Assembly (NCBI RefSeq): GCF_013363995.1
Contig: NZ_JABWGO010000001.1
Span: forward strand, 682,001 to 746,000
Length of the DNA: 64,000 nucleotides
Source of the DNA: Nonomuraea rhodomycinica
GTDB lineage: Bacteria > Actinomycetota > Actinomycetes > Streptosporangiales > Streptosporangiaceae
Reading direction: 5' to 3'
Part shown: one piece after another, positions 1-10,091 of the stretch
How positions within the stretch are numbered: position 1 is the first letter of the stretch
Layout: the number at the start of each line of letters is the position of its first letter
The notes under the pieces: model-generated
The model's database searches: none
What the model saw: the letters and a program-made list of their open reading frames with translations, nothing else
What the model was told of the DNA's origin: nothing
Translations under genes and position numbers: made by a program

Positions 1-1
1 C

Positions 2-1081
2 TGCCGCGAGCTGGCCGCCGCCGGCCTGGTGACGCCCCGCTCCCGCGTGGTGCTGGAGAAGCCCCTCGGCCACGACCTGGTCAGCGCGCAGCGCATCAAC
101 GACGAGGTCGGCGCCATCTTCGACGAGCGGCAGATCTTCCGCATCGACCACTACCTGGGCAAGGAGACCGTGCAGAACCTGCTCGTGCTCCGCTTCGCCA
201 ACGCCTTCCTGGAGCCGATCTGGAACTCGCTGTGGATCGACCACGTCCAGATCACCGCCGCCGAGACCGTGGGCACGCCGGGCCGGCGCGGCTACTACGA
301 CCACGCGGGGGCCCTGCGCGACATGGTGCAGAACCACCTGCTCCAGCTTCTCTGCCTGACCGCGATGGAGCCGCCGGCCCGCAACGACCGCGAGGCGATC
401 CGCGACGAGAAGGTCAAGGTGCTGCAGGCGCTGCGGCCGATCACCGGCGGCGAGGTCGAGCGGTTCACCGTGCGCGGCCAGTACGTGGAGAGCGGCGACA
501 TGCCCGGCTACCTGGACGAGCCCGCCTCCACCCCGCCCACCGACGAGTCGCGGCGGGTGGAGACCTTCACCGCGATCCGCGCCGAGATCCGCAACTGGCG
601 CTGGGCCGGGGTGCCGTTCTACCTGCGCACCGGCAAGCGGCTGCCGCGCCGCGTCTCGGAGATCGTGGTGCAGTTCAAGGACGTGCCGCACTCCATCTTC
701 CCGGGCGGCACGCCCAACCGCCTCGTCCTGCGGCTGCAGCCCGAGGAGGGCATCCGGCTGCACATCATGGCCAAGGAGCCGGGCGCGGGCGAGGTCACGC
801 TCAAGCCGGTGCCGTTGACCCTCAGCTTCGGCGAGACGTTCACCGCGCGGGTGCCGGAGGCGTACGAGCGGCTGCTCATGGACGTGCTGGCCGGCAACCC
901 GACCCTGTTCATGCGCCGCGACGAGGTCGAGGCCGCCTGGCGGTGGATCGACCCCATCCTCGCCACCTGGGAGGCGTCGGACCAGCTGCCCGAGCCGTAC
1001 CCGGCGGGCTCGGCCGGGCCGGCCGGCGCGCACGAGCTGCTCGCCCGCAGCGGCCGGGCCTGGCACGAGGACGTCTCATGA
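2..1081 (+). CDS. zwf: Glucose-6-phosphate dehydrogenase, C-terminal part (5' end outside window)
   Basis: Oxidises glucose-6-phosphate to 6-phosphogluconolactone, the entry step of the pentose phosphate and Entner-Doudoroff routes, in the cytoplasm. The open frame runs in from the left edge, so about 359 of the usual roughly 500 residues are present. The family signature IDHYLGKE, whose Lys and His bind substrate, lies about 45 residues in and is followed by the conserved [10 protein letters not shown]. The frame ends in TGA inside an ATGA overlap with the next short ORF, and edd, glk and eda follow on the same strand. This supports a role feeding the Entner-Doudoroff pathway. Identification is by recognised motifs and is very secure; only the true start cannot be seen. 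Confidence 0.95.
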   Translation, partial: CRELAAAGLVTPRSRVVLEKPLGHDLVSAQRINDEVGAIFDERQIFRIDHYLGKETVQNLLVLRFANAFLEPIWNSLWIDHVQITAAETVGTPGRRGYYDHAGALRDMVQNHLLQLLCLTAMEPPARNDREAIRDEKVKVLQALRPITGGEVERFTVRGQYVESGDMPGYLDEPASTPPTDESRRVETFTAIRAEIRNWRWAGVPFYLRTGKRLPRRVSEIVVQFKDVPHSIFPGGTPNRLVLRLQPEEGIRLHIMAKEPGAGEVTLKPVPLTLSFGETFTARVPEAYERLLMDVLAGNPTLFMRRDEVEAAWRWIDPILATWEASDQLPEPYPAGSAGPAGAHELLARSGRAWHEDVS

Positions 1082-1203
1082 CCGCCCGCGACCGCCGCCG
1101 GACCGAGAAGCCGAGCCCGACCCCGAACCCGAGCCCGACCCCGAAGCCGAACGCGACCGAGAACCCGAACGCGGCCGTGTGCCCGACGAAGGAGCGTCCA
1201 TGA
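1079..1203 (+). CDS. Short Pro/Asn/Thr-rich ORF coupling zwf to edd
   Basis: This 41-codon frame starts at an ATG overlapping the zwf stop (ATGA) and ends in a TGA overlapping the edd start (ATGA). The three frames are therefore linked stop-to-start without a gap. Its middle is a degenerate repeat of Pro with Ser, Thr, Asn and Lys ([13 protein letters not shown]) and it has no domain I recognise. The overlap at both ends suggests translational coupling between zwf and edd, but the ORF could equally be a chance open frame in a spacer. I would not assign the peptide a function. Conservation of both overlaps in relatives would be needed to call it a gene. Confidence 0.35.
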
Positions 1204-3140
1204 ACCCCGTCATCCAGGAGATCACGGGCAGGATCGCCGAGCGCAGCCGCGCCAGCCGGACCGTCTACCTGGACCGCGTCCGCCGCGCCGGCGAGGCCGC
1301 CCGCGCCAAGGGCCCGGCCCGCGCCCACCTGGGCTGCGCCAACCTGGCCCACGGCTTCGCCGCCGCGCCGGCCGAGGACAAGCCCGCCCTCATGGGCGCC
1401 GCCAAGCCCGGCGTGGCCATCGTGACCAGCTACAACGACATGCTGTCCGCGCACCAGCCGTACGAGACGTACCCGCCGGAGCTGAAGGCGGCCGTGCGGC
1501 GGGCCGGCGGCGTGGCGCAGGTGGCGGGCGGCGTGCCGGCCATGTGCGACGGCATCACCCAGGGCCGGGCCGGCATGGAGCTGTCGCTCTACAGCCGTGA
1601 CGTGATCGCCATGGCGACCGCGATCGCCCTGTCGCACGACATGTTCGACGCCACGCTGCTGCTGGGCGTCTGCGACAAGATCGTGCCGGGGCTGTTCATC
1701 GGCGCGCTGCACTTCGGGCACCTGCCGGCGATCTTCGTGCCGGCCGGCCCGATGACCTCCGGGCTGCCGAACAAGGTCAAGGCCCGCACCCGGCAGCTGT
1801 TCGCCGAGGGCAAGGTGGGCCGCGGCGAGCTGCTGGAGGCCGAGGCCAAGTCCTACCACTCCCCCGGCACCTGCACCTTCTACGGCACCGCCAACTCCAA
1901 CCAGGCGCTCATGGAGGTCATGGGCCTGCACCTGCCGGGCTCGACGTTCGTCAACCCGCACACCGAGCTGCGGCACGCCCTCACCGAGGCGGCCGGCCGC
2001 CGCGCCGTGGAGATCACCGCGCACGGCTCCGAGTACACGCCGCTCGGCGAGCTGGTGGACGAGAAGGCCATCGTGAACGCCTGCGTCGCGCTGCTGGCCA
2101 CCGGCGGCTCGACCAACCACACGCTGCACCTCGTGGCCATGGCCGCCGCCGCGGGCATCGTCCTGACCTGGGACGACCTGGCGTGCCTGTCGAAGGTCGT
2201 GCCGTCGCTCACCCGCATCTACCCCAACGGCCAGGCCGACGTGAACCACTTCCGCGACGCCGGCGGCATGCAGGTGCTCATCGGCGACCTGCTCGACGCG
2301 GGCCTGCTGCACGAGGACGTGATGACGGTCGCCGGACGCGGTCTCGGCCGTTACCGCTCGGCCCCGGCCCTGGAGGACGGCGCGCTGGTGTGGTCGGAGG
2401 TCACGGGCGGCAGCGCGGACCTCGACGTGCTGCGTCCCGTCGCCGACCCGTTCTCCGCCGACGGCGGCATCCACATGGTCGACGGGAACCTCGGCCGGGC
2501 CGTGAGCAAGGTGTCGGCCGTCAAGGCGGAGCACCTGGTGATCGAGGCGCCGGCCAAGGTGTTCGACGACCAGCTCGACCTGCTGCGCGCGTTCGAGGCC
2601 GGCGAGCTGGACGGGCAGGACTTCGTCGCCGTCATCCGCTACCAGGGGCCGAGCGCCAACGGCATGCCGGAGCTGCACAAGCTCACCCCGCCGCTGGCCG
2701 TGCTGCTCGACCGGGGCCAGCGGGTGGCGATCGTCACCGACGGCCGCATGTCCGGCGCGTCCGGCAAGGTGCCCGCGGCCATCCACCTGTCGCCGGAGGC
2801 GGCCGACGGCGGCCCGATCGCGCTCGTCCGCGAGGGCGACGTGATCAGGCTCGACTCGGCGGCCGGGACGCTGGAGCTGCTGGTGCCGGCCGAGGAGCTG
2901 GCGCGGCGCACGCCCGCCGGCCGGCCGCTCAGCGACGCCGAGTGGGTGGGCACGGGCCGTGAGCTGTTCGCGGCGTTCCGCCGCATGGCCGGGCACGCCG
3001 AGCAGGGCGCGGGCGTCTTCGGCGTCAGCGGCGCCGAGTCGCCGCACCACGGCCCGGGGCTCGGCTTCCCGGTGGAGGCCGGCTCCTCCCACCTGGAGAC
3101 GGGTCTCGGCGACGCGGTCCGCGCCGGAGTCACCGGGTGA
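1200..3140 (+). CDS. edd: Phosphogluconate dehydratase (Entner-Doudoroff)
   Basis: Dehydrates 6-phosphogluconate to 2-keto-3-deoxy-6-phosphogluconate (KDPG), the committed Entner-Doudoroff step; a cytoplasmic iron-sulfur enzyme of the IlvD/Edd family. The protein has 646 residues, close to the usual 600-650. Conserved cysteines expected to hold the cluster are visible near residue 116 (AMCDGITQG), 158 (GVCDK) and 225 ([12 protein letters not shown]), the last context being typical of Edd rather than IlvD. The start at 1200 is chosen because AAGGAG lies just upstream and [16 protein letters not shown] matches the family's N terminus; an in-frame extension to about 1179 is less likely. Its stop overlaps the glk start as GTGA, so the two are probably translated together. 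Confidence 0.96.
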   Translation: MNPVIQEITGRIAERSRASRTVYLDRVRRAGEAARAKGPARAHLGCANLAHGFAAAPAEDKPALMGAAKPGVAIVTSYNDMLSAHQPYETYPPELKAAVRRAGGVAQVAGGVPAMCDGITQGRAGMELSLYSRDVIAMATAIALSHDMFDATLLLGVCDKIVPGLFIGALHFGHLPAIFVPAGPMTSGLPNKVKARTRQLFAEGKVGRGELLEAEAKSYHSPGTCTFYGTANSNQALMEVMGLHLPGSTFVNPHTELRHALTEAAGRRAVEITAHGSEYTPLGELVDEKAIVNACVALLATGGSTNHTLHLVAMAAAAGIVLTWDDLACLSKVVPSLTRIYPNGQADVNHFRDAGGMQVLIGDLLDAGLLHEDVMTVAGRGLGRYRSAPALEDGALVWSEVTGGSADLDVLRPVADPFSADGGIHMVDGNLGRAVSKVSAVKAEHLVIEAPAKVFDDQLDLLRAFEAGELDGQDFVAVIRYQGPSANGMPELHKLTPPLAVLLDRGQRVAIVTDGRMSGASGKVPAAIHLSPEAADGGPIALVREGDVIRLDSAAGTLELLVPAEELARRTPAGRPLSDAEWVGTGRELFAAFRRMAGHAEQGAGVFGVSGAESPHHGPGLGFPVEAGSSHLETGLGDAVRAGVTG

Positions 3141-4126
3141 GCTCTTTCGCCTATCCGTGGCTGGTCGCCGACGTCGGGGGCACCAACGCCAGGTTCGGCC
3201 TGGTGACCTCGCCGGGGGCGCGGCCCTCGCACGTCGCGGTGCTGGCCGGGGCCGAGCACCGCGGCCTGCCGCAGGCCGTGGCCGCCTACCTCGCCGACCA
3301 CGCCGGCGGCGCCCGGCCCGGGGCGGCGTGCCTGGCCCTGGCCGGGCCCGTGGACGGCGACCGTTATGCGCTGACGAACCTGCCGTGGTCCGGCTCGGCG
3401 CGCGACCTCGGCCTGCCGGAGGTGGCGCTGCTCAACGACTTCGAGGCGCTGGCGCTGTCACTGCCGCACCTGGAGGGCGACGACCTGGCCGCGCTGGGCG
3501 GCCCCGCCCCGTCGTACGGGGTGAAGGCGGTGCTCGGCCCCGGCACCGGGCTGGGCGTGGCCGGGCTGGTGCCGGTGGACGGCGGCTGGGTGCCGGTCCC
3601 GGGCGAGGGCGGGCACGTGACGCTGCCCGTCCAGGACGAGCGGGAGCTGGAGGTGCTGCGGGCGCTGCGGCACGCGCGCTCGCCGGGAGACTCGGGCGGG
3701 CCGGGCGGCCAGGTGGTGGCCGAGCACGTCCTGTCGGGACCGGGGCTGGTGCGGCTGCACCGGGCGCTGGCGGAGGTCAGGGGCGTACCGCCGGTCGAGG
3801 ACACGGCGTCGGGGATCGTCGCGCGGGCCGACGACGGGTTGTGCGCGGAGACGGTCGAGGTGTTCTGCGGGCTGCTGGGGTCGTTCGCGGGCGACGTCGC
3901 GCTGACGCTGGGGGCGCGGGGCGGGGTCTACCTGGGCGGCGGGGTGCTGCCGCGGATCGCGGAACGGGTCCGTACGGGGCCGTTCCGGGCGCGGTTCGCC
4001 GCGAACCCGGACATGACGGAGTACCTGTCGGCCATCGCGACGTCGCTGATCGTCGCCCCGCAGCCCGCGCTGACGGGGGCGGCGGCGTGGCTGGCCCACC
4101 TCGCCTCCCGGGCGGGCCGTGCGTGA
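3137..4126 (+). CDS. glk: Glucokinase, proteobacterial Glk type
   Basis: Phosphorylates glucose with ATP to glucose-6-phosphate, the substrate of zwf upstream. The 329-residue protein begins with the phosphate-binding motif [14 protein letters not shown], has LLNDFEA in the middle and [11 protein letters not shown] for nucleotide binding. This is the E. coli Glk (Pfam Glucokinase) type, whereas the best-known actinobacterial glucokinase (GlkA) belongs to the ROK family. The GTG start sits in a GTGA overlap with the edd stop, a strong sign of co-transcription. The combination edd-glk-eda is common in proteobacteria, so lateral origin of the cluster is possible, although base composition looks like the neighbours. 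Confidence 0.93.
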   Translation: MSSFAYPWLVADVGGTNARFGLVTSPGARPSHVAVLAGAEHRGLPQAVAAYLADHAGGARPGAACLALAGPVDGDRYALTNLPWSGSARDLGLPEVALLNDFEALALSLPHLEGDDLAALGGPAPSYGVKAVLGPGTGLGVAGLVPVDGGWVPVPGEGGHVTLPVQDERELEVLRALRHARSPGDSGGPGGQVVAEHVLSGPGLVRLHRALAEVRGVPPVEDTASGIVARADDGLCAETVEVFCGLLGSFAGDVALTLGARGGVYLGGGVLPRIAERVRTGPFRARFAANPDMTEYLSAIATSLIVAPQPALTGAAAWLAHLASRAGRA

Positions 4127-4141
4127 CGACCGCGCCGCGGC

Positions 4142-4182
4142 ACCGGCCGTGCTCCGGGCCGTGGCCTGGAGCACGGGCCGGT
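4142..4182 (+). terminator. Long GC hairpin after glk
   Basis: ACCGGC-CGTGCTCC pairs with GGAGCACG-G-GCCGGT across a 12-base loop, giving a stem of about 14 bp with a one-base bulge. A second GC-rich inverted repeat follows at about 4191-4222. There is no T-run, as is usual in high-GC actinomycetes. It could end transcription after glk or attenuate read-through into eda 130 bases downstream. Confidence 0.55.
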
Positions 4183-4312
4183 AGCCTGGGCGCGCCGGCC
4201 CGCTCCGGCCGGGCGGCGCGCTGCCCCGGCCCGTGACGTGAAGACGTGGAACGGCCTCCGGGCCGACGAGATCGACGACGGCCCCGAAGGCCGGCAAGGA
4301 GAAGAACCGCAG

Positions 4313-4927
4313 ATGACGAGCCTGCTCGACCTCGCCCCCGTGATCCCCGTCGTGGTGATCGAGGATGTGGAGACCGCCGTGCCGATGGCGCGGGCGCTGG
4401 TGTCCGGCGGCCTGCCGGTCATCGAGGTGACGCTCCGTACGAGCGTGGCGCTGGAGGCGATCGGCCGGATCGCCGCCGAGGTGCCCGGCGCCGTGGTGGG
4501 CGCCGGCACGGTGCGCACCGGAGCCGACGTCGAGGCGTCGCTCAAGGCGGGCGCGTCGTTCCTGGTGTCGCCCGGCGCCACGTCGTCGCTGGTGGACGCG
4601 ATGCTGGCGGGCGGCGCGCCGTTCCTGGCCGGCGCGGCCACGGCGTCGGAGGTCATGGCGCTGGCCGAGCGGGGGCTGAAGGAGCTGAAGTTCTTCCCGG
4701 CCGAGGCGGCGGGCGGCAGGCCGTACCTGAAGGCGCTGGCGGGGCCGCTGCCGGACATGCGCTTCTGCCCGACCGGCGGGATCCGGCCGGACACGGCGGC
4801 GGACTACCTCGCGCTGCCCAACGTCGGCTGCGTGGGCGGGACGTGGCTCACCCCGGCCGACGCGCTCGCGGCGGGCGACTGGGCCCGCGTCGAGGCCCTC
4901 GCCGCCGAGGCCGCGGCCCTGCGCTGA
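4313..4927 (+). CDS. eda: 2-keto-3-deoxy-6-phosphogluconate aldolase
   Basis: Cleaves KDPG to pyruvate and glyceraldehyde-3-phosphate, completing the Entner-Doudoroff route begun by zwf and edd. The product has 204 residues, the normal size for this class I aldolase. IEVTLRT carries the conserved Glu, LKFFPAE carries the Schiff-base Lys, and CPTGGI is the phosphate-binding loop. An upstream in-frame start at 4238 exists, but ATG 4313 is preferred because AAGGAG precedes it and MTSLLDLAPVIPVVVI matches the family's N terminus. The 186-base gap to glk contains stable hairpins, so eda may be transcribed separately or at a different level. Identification is secure. Confidence 0.94.
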   Translation: MTSLLDLAPVIPVVVIEDVETAVPMARALVSGGLPVIEVTLRTSVALEAIGRIAAEVPGAVVGAGTVRTGADVEASLKAGASFLVSPGATSSLVDAMLAGGAPFLAGAATASEVMALAERGLKELKFFPAEAAGGRPYLKALAGPLPDMRFCPTGGIRPDTAADYLALPNVGCVGGTWLTPADALAAGDWARVEALAAEAAALR

Positions 4928-5096
4928 CCCGGCGCCGCAGCCGTTCCGCACCGTACGGGGGCGAGCCAGGCCGAGCGGGCCGGGTCGCCACCGCGGGGTG
5001 CCGTTTACCGTTAGAGTCTGGGGTGGAAAAGGGCATGCCGGGCGAAGGCCCGGCCGGTTCAGGCGGCGGGATGACGACGGCGAGAGGACAGCGACG

Positions 5097-7799
5097 TTGG
5101 GGCTGCAGGGCCGCTCCGCGGGCACTCCGCTGACACCCGAGGACCCCCAGTCGATCGGCCCCTACGAGCTGTACGGCCGGCTGGGGTCGGGCGGGATGGG
5201 CACGGTCTACCTGGCCAGGGCCGCCGACGGCCCGCGGGTGGCGCTCAAGGCGATCCGCCGCGACTACGCCGCCGACCCCGTCTACCGGGCACGCTTCCAC
5301 GAAGAGGTGTCCAACGCCCGCAAGGTCGCCTCGTTCTGCACCGCCCGGGTGCTCGACCACGGCGAGGACGACGGCGTCCTCTACCTCGTCACCGAGTACA
5401 TCGACGGCATCTCCCTCGAGGACCACCTGATCGAGCACGGGGCGCTGTCGCCGTCCGTGCTGCACTCGGCGGCCGTGGGCGTGGCGGCGGCGCTGACCGC
5501 CATCCACGCGGCGGGCCTCGTCCACCGCGACCTCAAGCCGGCGAACGTGATGCTGACGCTGGCCGGGCCCCGGGTGATCGACTTCGGGCTGGCCCGCTCG
5601 GCGCACCTGTCCTCCCGCCACACCAACGCCGGGATGGTCATGGGCACGCCGGGGTGGATCGCTCCGGAGCAGGTGTTCGAGGGCAGGACGAGCCCGGCGG
5701 GCGACGTGTTCGCGTGGGGGTCGCTCATCGCGTACGCGGGGCTCGGCGGGCATCCGTTCGGCGAGGGCGACGCGTACGTCATGGCCGCCCGCGCCCGCAC
5801 CGCGCCGCCCGACCTGCGCGGGCTGCCCGCGCCGCTCGACCGGCTGGTGGCGGCGGCCATCCACCCCGACCCGGCGCGCCGCCCGGCGGCCCGGCAGTTG
5901 CTGCTGGAGCTGGTGGGGGCGGCGGACGAGCCGGCGGCGCAGCTCGCGGCGACGCGCCACCTCACGAACACGTGGGACCCGGCGGAGTTCCCGCCGCTGG
6001 CGGGCGCACCCGCGAACACCCCGGGCCACCCCGGCCAGCCCCCGGGCCCCCAACCGTCCCCCGGTCCAGGCACCCAGGCGCCCGCCGGTCCGCAGGCGCC
6101 TCCTTCTCCCGGCTCCCAGATGCCCCCGCCTCCCGGCTCCCCGGCGCCGCCCTCTCCCGGCTCCCAGGTGCCTCCGGCTCCCGGCTCTCAGATGTCCCCG
6201 CCTCCCGGCTCTCAGGCGCCGTCGGCCGCGGCCCCTCACGGGCCCTCTGGGCCACCGCCGGGTCCCCAGGGTGCGCCCGGGCCGCAGATGCCCGGCCCCG
6301 GGTCGTCGCACGGTCCCGCCGCCGCGCCCCCGGCCTCTCAAGCGCCATCGGCCGCGGCCCCCCATGGGCCCTCTGGGCCACCGCCGGGTCCCCAGGGTGC
6401 GCCCGGGCCGCAGATGCCCGGTGCCGGATCACCGCACGGTCCCGCTGCGGGGCCCCCGGGTTCCCAGCCGTCCGCTGCCGCGTCCGCCGCACCGCAGCCG
6501 GGACCACACGCGTCGGCCCCACCCCAGCCTGGACCGCACCCGTCCGCCGGGCCACATGCCTCCCCCGGACAGCAGCCCGGACCGCAGGCGGCCGCCGGAC
6601 CGCAGCCGGGGCCGCATGCGGCTTCGGCCGCATCTCCTGGTTCCCAGCCTGGGCCGCACGCGGCTCCTTCCATGCCTGCGGGGCCTCAGCCTGGCCACAC
6701 CGCCGGCCCTCAGGGGCCCGCCTCGCCGTCCGGGCACCCGGCCGCGCCGCATCAGGGCGGGCCCGGCGCCCATCAGGCGCCGTCCGTCTCGGCGCCGTCC
6801 CACCAGGCCCAGCCCGGCCATCCGGGACCGGGCCCGTCCGCGGACGGCCCATCGCTGACCGGCATGCGCGTGCCCCAGGCCGGTCCGTCCGCGGACGGGC
6901 CGTCGCTCACGGGCCTGCGCCTGCCGCAGGCCGGTCCGCCGGCGGACGGGCCGTCGCTCACGGGCATCCCCCTGCCCTCGGGCGGCCCGCCGCCGCAGGG
7001 TCCCCCGCCGTCCGGGCACCTTCAGCAGCCGCCCCACCACCACAGCGGGCAAGGCCCGCTCCCGGGCCGGCAGTCCCCGGGCACCCAGGGGCCGCCGCCG
7101 CAGGGCCCCACGTCCCATAACCCGTCCCCGCACGGCCCCTCGTCTCACGGCCCCTCGTCTCACGGCCCGTCCCCGCACGGCCCGTCCTCGCACGGTCCCT
7201 CGGCACCTGGGCCGTCGGCGCATGGGCCTACCGCGCAGGGCCCGCTGCCTGGCCCGGGGCGCTCGTCGCGGCTCACGGGCCGGGGGCCGCTGCCGCCCAC
7301 CACGATGCCGCCGCCCGGCGGGGCGCGCCGCGCCACGTTCACCGGCTGCCTGACGGCCGTGGTGATCGCCGTGGTGCTGCTCGTGCTGCTGGTGGCGTTG
7401 GTCGCCTGGCTCGGCCGCTCCCCCGCGGCCGTCGGCGCGGAGCGTCCGGCCCAGGACGGCAGGCTGCGCTTCGCGGTGACCGGCACCACGTGCCCCAAAC
7501 CGGCCAAGTCGGCCGCGCAGCGCACCTGCACGGTGTCGCTGAAGGTGGACAACGTCGGCAAGGAGGGGCGGGTCCTCTACCCGGGCCAGCAGAAGCTCTG
7601 CGACGAGGACGACGTGCCGCACGCGGCCACGCGGCTGCTCGACAAGGCGGGCAAGGAGCTCACGCCGGTGCGCATCGGGCCGGGCCAGTCGTTCAGCGGG
7701 TCGCTGGTGTTCGAGCTGCCGAAGCAGGCCCGGCCGGCGGAGCTGGAGCTGCACGACTCCGCCCTGAGCCACGGCGTCCGCGTCGCCCTCGGAGACTGA
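5097..7799 (+). CDS. Membrane-anchored Ser/Thr protein kinase with repeat-rich Pro linker
   Basis: A PASTA-less eukaryote-type Ser/Thr kinase anchored in the membrane. The kinase domain covers about residues 20-290: Gly-loop GRLGSGGMGTVYLA, ATP Lys near 51 (VALKAIRR), HRDLKPAN at 143-150 and DFGLARS from 162. Residues about 305-740 are a Pro/Gly/Ser/His/Gln-rich linker with internal repeats. One membrane segment follows at about 752-772, and an outside domain of about 120 residues resembles the DUF4352 beta-sandwich. I chose the TTG at 5097 because AGAGGAC precedes it at about 9 bases and MGLQGRSAG is a typical N terminus; a GTG at 4998 would extend it. The signal it senses is unknown. The gene stands alone between eda and the ligase. 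Confidence 0.88.
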   Translation: MGLQGRSAGTPLTPEDPQSIGPYELYGRLGSGGMGTVYLARAADGPRVALKAIRRDYAADPVYRARFHEEVSNARKVASFCTARVLDHGEDDGVLYLVTEYIDGISLEDHLIEHGALSPSVLHSAAVGVAAALTAIHAAGLVHRDLKPANVMLTLAGPRVIDFGLARSAHLSSRHTNAGMVMGTPGWIAPEQVFEGRTSPAGDVFAWGSLIAYAGLGGHPFGEGDAYVMAARARTAPPDLRGLPAPLDRLVAAAIHPDPARRPAARQLLLELVGAADEPAAQLAATRHLTNTWDPAEFPPLAGAPANTPGHPGQPPGPQPSPGPGTQAPAGPQAPPSPGSQMPPPPGSPAPPSPGSQVPPAPGSQMSPPPGSQAPSAAAPHGPSGPPPGPQGAPGPQMPGPGSSHGPAAAPPASQAPSAAAPHGPSGPPPGPQGAPGPQMPGAGSPHGPAAGPPGSQPSAAASAAPQPGPHASAPPQPGPHPSAGPHASPGQQPGPQAAAGPQPGPHAASAASPGSQPGPHAAPSMPAGPQPGHTAGPQGPASPSGHPAAPHQGGPGAHQAPSVSAPSHQAQPGHPGPGPSADGPSLTGMRVPQAGPSADGPSLTGLRLPQAGPPADGPSLTGIPLPSGGPPPQGPPPSGHLQQPPHHHSGQGPLPGRQSPGTQGPPPQGPTSHNPSPHGPSSHGPSSHGPSPHGPSSHGPSAPGPSAHGPTAQGPLPGPGRSSRLTGRGPLPPTTMPPPGGARRATFTGCLTAVVIAVVLLVLLVALVAWLGRSPAAVGAERPAQDGRLRFAVTGTTCPKPAKSAAQRTCTVSLKVDNVGKEGRVLYPGQQKLCDEDDVPHAATRLLDKAGKELTPVRIGPGQSFSGSLVFELPKQARPAELELHDSALSHGVRVALGD
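6210..6461 (+). repeat. Two tandem 126-bp repeats in the kinase linker
   Basis: Copies at 6210-6335 and 6336-6461 encode nearly identical 42-residue units beginning SQAPSAAAPHGPSGPPPGPQ. The two copies differ at only a few bases over the first 100, then drift. This suggests recent duplication by slippage or unequal crossing-over. Confidence 0.85.
6831..6983 (+). repeat. Three 51-bp repeats in the kinase linker
   Basis: Three consecutive 17-residue units share the core ADGPSLTG: GPSADGPSLTGMRVPQA, then GPSADGPSLTGLRLPQA, then GPPADGPSLTGIPLPSG. The Ser/Thr in each core is a conceivable phosphorylation site, which is inference only. Confidence 0.85.
7114..7242 (+). repeat. HGPS pentapeptide repeats in the kinase linker
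   Basis: The encoded protein reads as successive five-residue units of the form (S/P)HGPS, about eight in all, made by a 15-base DNA period. They lie just before the membrane segment of the kinase. Confidence 0.8.
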
Positions 7800-8021
7800 C
7801 CTCGGTTCACTGGTCGCGCCGGTGCCGAAGACCTCCGGCGGCGACCCCCGGCCACCGTGTCCGCCGGATCGGGTGCACCGGCGTGCCGAACTGTCGCATC
7901 CTGTCATGCGGTCCTCCAGAGCGCTCGTCGCGGCGGCGGCGCCGGGTGGGATGCGGCCGGGTCGCGAACGTGACCTGCTCGGGTCGAAGGAAATGTCGGA
8001 GCCGCCCGGCACGATGAGCGC

Positions 8022-10091
8022 ATGATCGATGCTCCTCCGCACGCCGAGCTCTCCGACCAGGCCGCCTACGCGGCGGCCGTGCAGCTCGCGGCCGACGCCG
8101 CGGCCGCGTACTACGGCCAGGGCGACTCCCCCTTGGACGACGACGCCTACGACCAGCTGGTACGGGGCATCGCCGCGTACGAGCGCGAACACCCCGAGCA
8201 GGTGCTCCCCGCCTCGCCGACCGGGAAGGTGGCCGGCGGCGCGGTCGTCGGCGACGTGCCGCACACGGTGCCGATGCTGAGCCTGGACAACGTCTTCGGC
8301 CCCGAGGACCTGGCCGACTGGGCCGCCTCGCTGGAACGCAGGCTCGGCCGGACGGTGACGGCCTGGAGCGTGGAGCCCAAGCTCGACGGCCTGGCCATCT
8401 CCGCCCGCTACCGCGGCGGCCGTCTGGTCCAGCTCGTCACCCGCGGCGACGGCTCCGCCGGTGAGGACGTCTCCCACGCCATCGGCACCGTCGTCGGCCT
8501 GCCCGACCGGCTGGCCGACCCCGTCACGGTGGAGCTGCGCGGCGAGGTCATGATGACGACCGAGCAGTTCGAGCAGGCGTGCGCCAAGCGTCAGGCGCAC
8601 GACGGCAGCACCTTCGCCAATCCGCGCAGCGCCGCCGCCGGCACGCTGCGCGCCCAGGACCGGCCGTACGTGTGCGAGCTGACGTTCTTCGGCTACGGCG
8701 CCCTGCCCGGCCCCGACGACGACTCGGAACCGGCCGCGCGGCTGCGGGAGCTCCCGCACAGCGAGATCATGACCTGGGTCGCCGGACAGGGTGTGCAGAC
8801 CACGGCCGCCACGCCGGTGGCCGGCGTCGTCGCCACCTCCCTCGAACAGGTGCAGGAGCGGGTGGAGCAGATCGCCGCCGAGCGGGCCGAGCTGCCGTTC
8901 GGCATCGACGGCATCGTGATCAAGTGCGATCTGGCCGCCGACCAGGAGAAGGCCGGGTTCAGCTCACGGGCGCCCCGCTGGGCGATCGCCTACAAGCTCC
9001 CCGCCGTCGAGAAGATCACCAAGCTGCTCGGCGTGGAGTGGAACACCGGCCGCACCGGCGTCATCGCCCCGCGCGCCGTGCTGGAGCCGGTCACGCTGGA
9101 CGGCAGCATCGTCACCTACGCGACCTTGCACAACGTGGCCGACATCACCCGACGCGGGCTCATGCTCGGTGACAGCGTCGTCGTCTACAAGGCTGGCGAC
9201 GTCATCCCCCGGGTCGAGTCCCCGGTCGTGCACCTGCGCACCGGCGGCGAGCAGCCGATCGCCTTCCCCGAGGTGTGTCCGTCCTGCGGTGACGCCATCG
9301 ACAAGTCCCAGGAACGGTGGCGCTGCGTGCGCGGCCGCGCCTGCCGGGCGATCGCCTCGATCAGCTACGCCGTCGGCCGTGACCAGCTCGACATCGAGGG
9401 CCTGGCCGACAACCGCATCCAGCAGCTCCTCGACGCGGGCCTGATCACCGACTTCGCCGACCTGTTCACCGTGACCCGGGAGCAACTGCTGGGCCTGGAG
9501 CGCATGGGCGAGACCAGCACCGACAAGCTCCTGGCCGCCATCGAGCGCGCCAAGGACCGGCCGCTCAGCCGGGTGTTCTGCGCCCTCGGAGTACGCGGCA
9601 CCGGCAGGTCCATGAGCCGCCGCATCGCCCGCCACTTCGGCGCCATGCAGGCCATCCGCGACGCCGACGCCGAGGCGCTCCAGGTGGTCGACGGCATCGG
9701 GCCCGAGAAGGCGCCGCTCGTGGTCGCCGAGCTCGCCGAACTCGGCGAGCTCATCGACAAGCTGATCGCGGCGGGGGTGAACATGACCGAGCCCGGTGCC
9801 GTCACGGCGGTGGCGGGCGCCGCGGAGCCGGCCTCCGCCGAGCTGCCGCTGGCCGGCATGTCGGTCGTCGTCACCGGCGCGATGAGCGGCCCGCTGGAAG
9901 CCCTGTCGCGCAACGAGGTCAACGAGCTGATCGAACGCGCCGGCGGCAAGGCGTCCTCCAGCGTGTCGGCCAAGACGTCACTGCTGGTCGCGGGCGACAA
10001 GGCCGGGGCGAAGCGCACCAAGGCCGAAGGGCTGGGCGTGCGGATCGTCGCCCCCGACGAGTTCGCCCAGATGGTGGGGCGCTTCCTGTGA
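8022..10091 (+). CDS. ligA: NAD-dependent DNA ligase, divergent copy
   Basis: Seals nicks in duplex DNA using NAD. Domain order is the classical one over 689 residues: Ia domain, adenylation domain with the active Lys near 120 in [11 protein letters not shown] fold, a four-Cys zinc finger (CPSCG ... RCVRGRAC), helix-hairpin-helix repeats and a C-terminal BRCT domain from about residue 605. The zinc-finger neighbourhood ([22 protein letters not shown] spans this area) departs from the usual CPAQ...HFVSR consensus, so this may be an accessory ligase rather than the essential housekeeping copy. Several actinomycetes carry more than one such gene. No replication genes flank it. The start ATG at 8022 matches the family's N terminus, although no clear ribosome-binding site is seen. 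Confidence 0.9.
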   Translation: MIDAPPHAELSDQAAYAAAVQLAADAAAAYYGQGDSPLDDDAYDQLVRGIAAYEREHPEQVLPASPTGKVAGGAVVGDVPHTVPMLSLDNVFGPEDLADWAASLERRLGRTVTAWSVEPKLDGLAISARYRGGRLVQLVTRGDGSAGEDVSHAIGTVVGLPDRLADPVTVELRGEVMMTTEQFEQACAKRQAHDGSTFANPRSAAAGTLRAQDRPYVCELTFFGYGALPGPDDDSEPAARLRELPHSEIMTWVAGQGVQTTAATPVAGVVATSLEQVQERVEQIAAERAELPFGIDGIVIKCDLAADQEKAGFSSRAPRWAIAYKLPAVEKITKLLGVEWNTGRTGVIAPRAVLEPVTLDGSIVTYATLHNVADITRRGLMLGDSVVVYKAGDVIPRVESPVVHLRTGGEQPIAFPEVCPSCGDAIDKSQERWRCVRGRACRAIASISYAVGRDQLDIEGLADNRIQQLLDAGLITDFADLFTVTREQLLGLERMGETSTDKLLAAIERAKDRPLSRVFCALGVRGTGRSMSRRIARHFGAMQAIRDADAEALQVVDGIGPEKAPLVVAELAELGELIDKLIAAGVNMTEPGAVTAVAGAAEPASAELPLAGMSVVVTGAMSGPLEALSRNEVNELIERAGGKASSSVSAKTSLLVAGDKAGAKRTKAEGLGVRIVAPDEFAQMVGRFL

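Noticed and set aside
909..3092. Very long minus-strand frame (about 727 codons) opposite zwf and edd
   Set aside because: Low-complexity Arg/Gly/His/Val composition with no domain; it is the mirror of the codon pattern of the real plus-strand genes, as in many other long frames of this GC-rich window.
6429..8759. Long minus-strand frame opposite the kinase linker and ligA
   Set aside because: Arg-rich, spans two plus-strand genes and an intergenic gap, with no motif; an effect of the repeat-rich proline linker.
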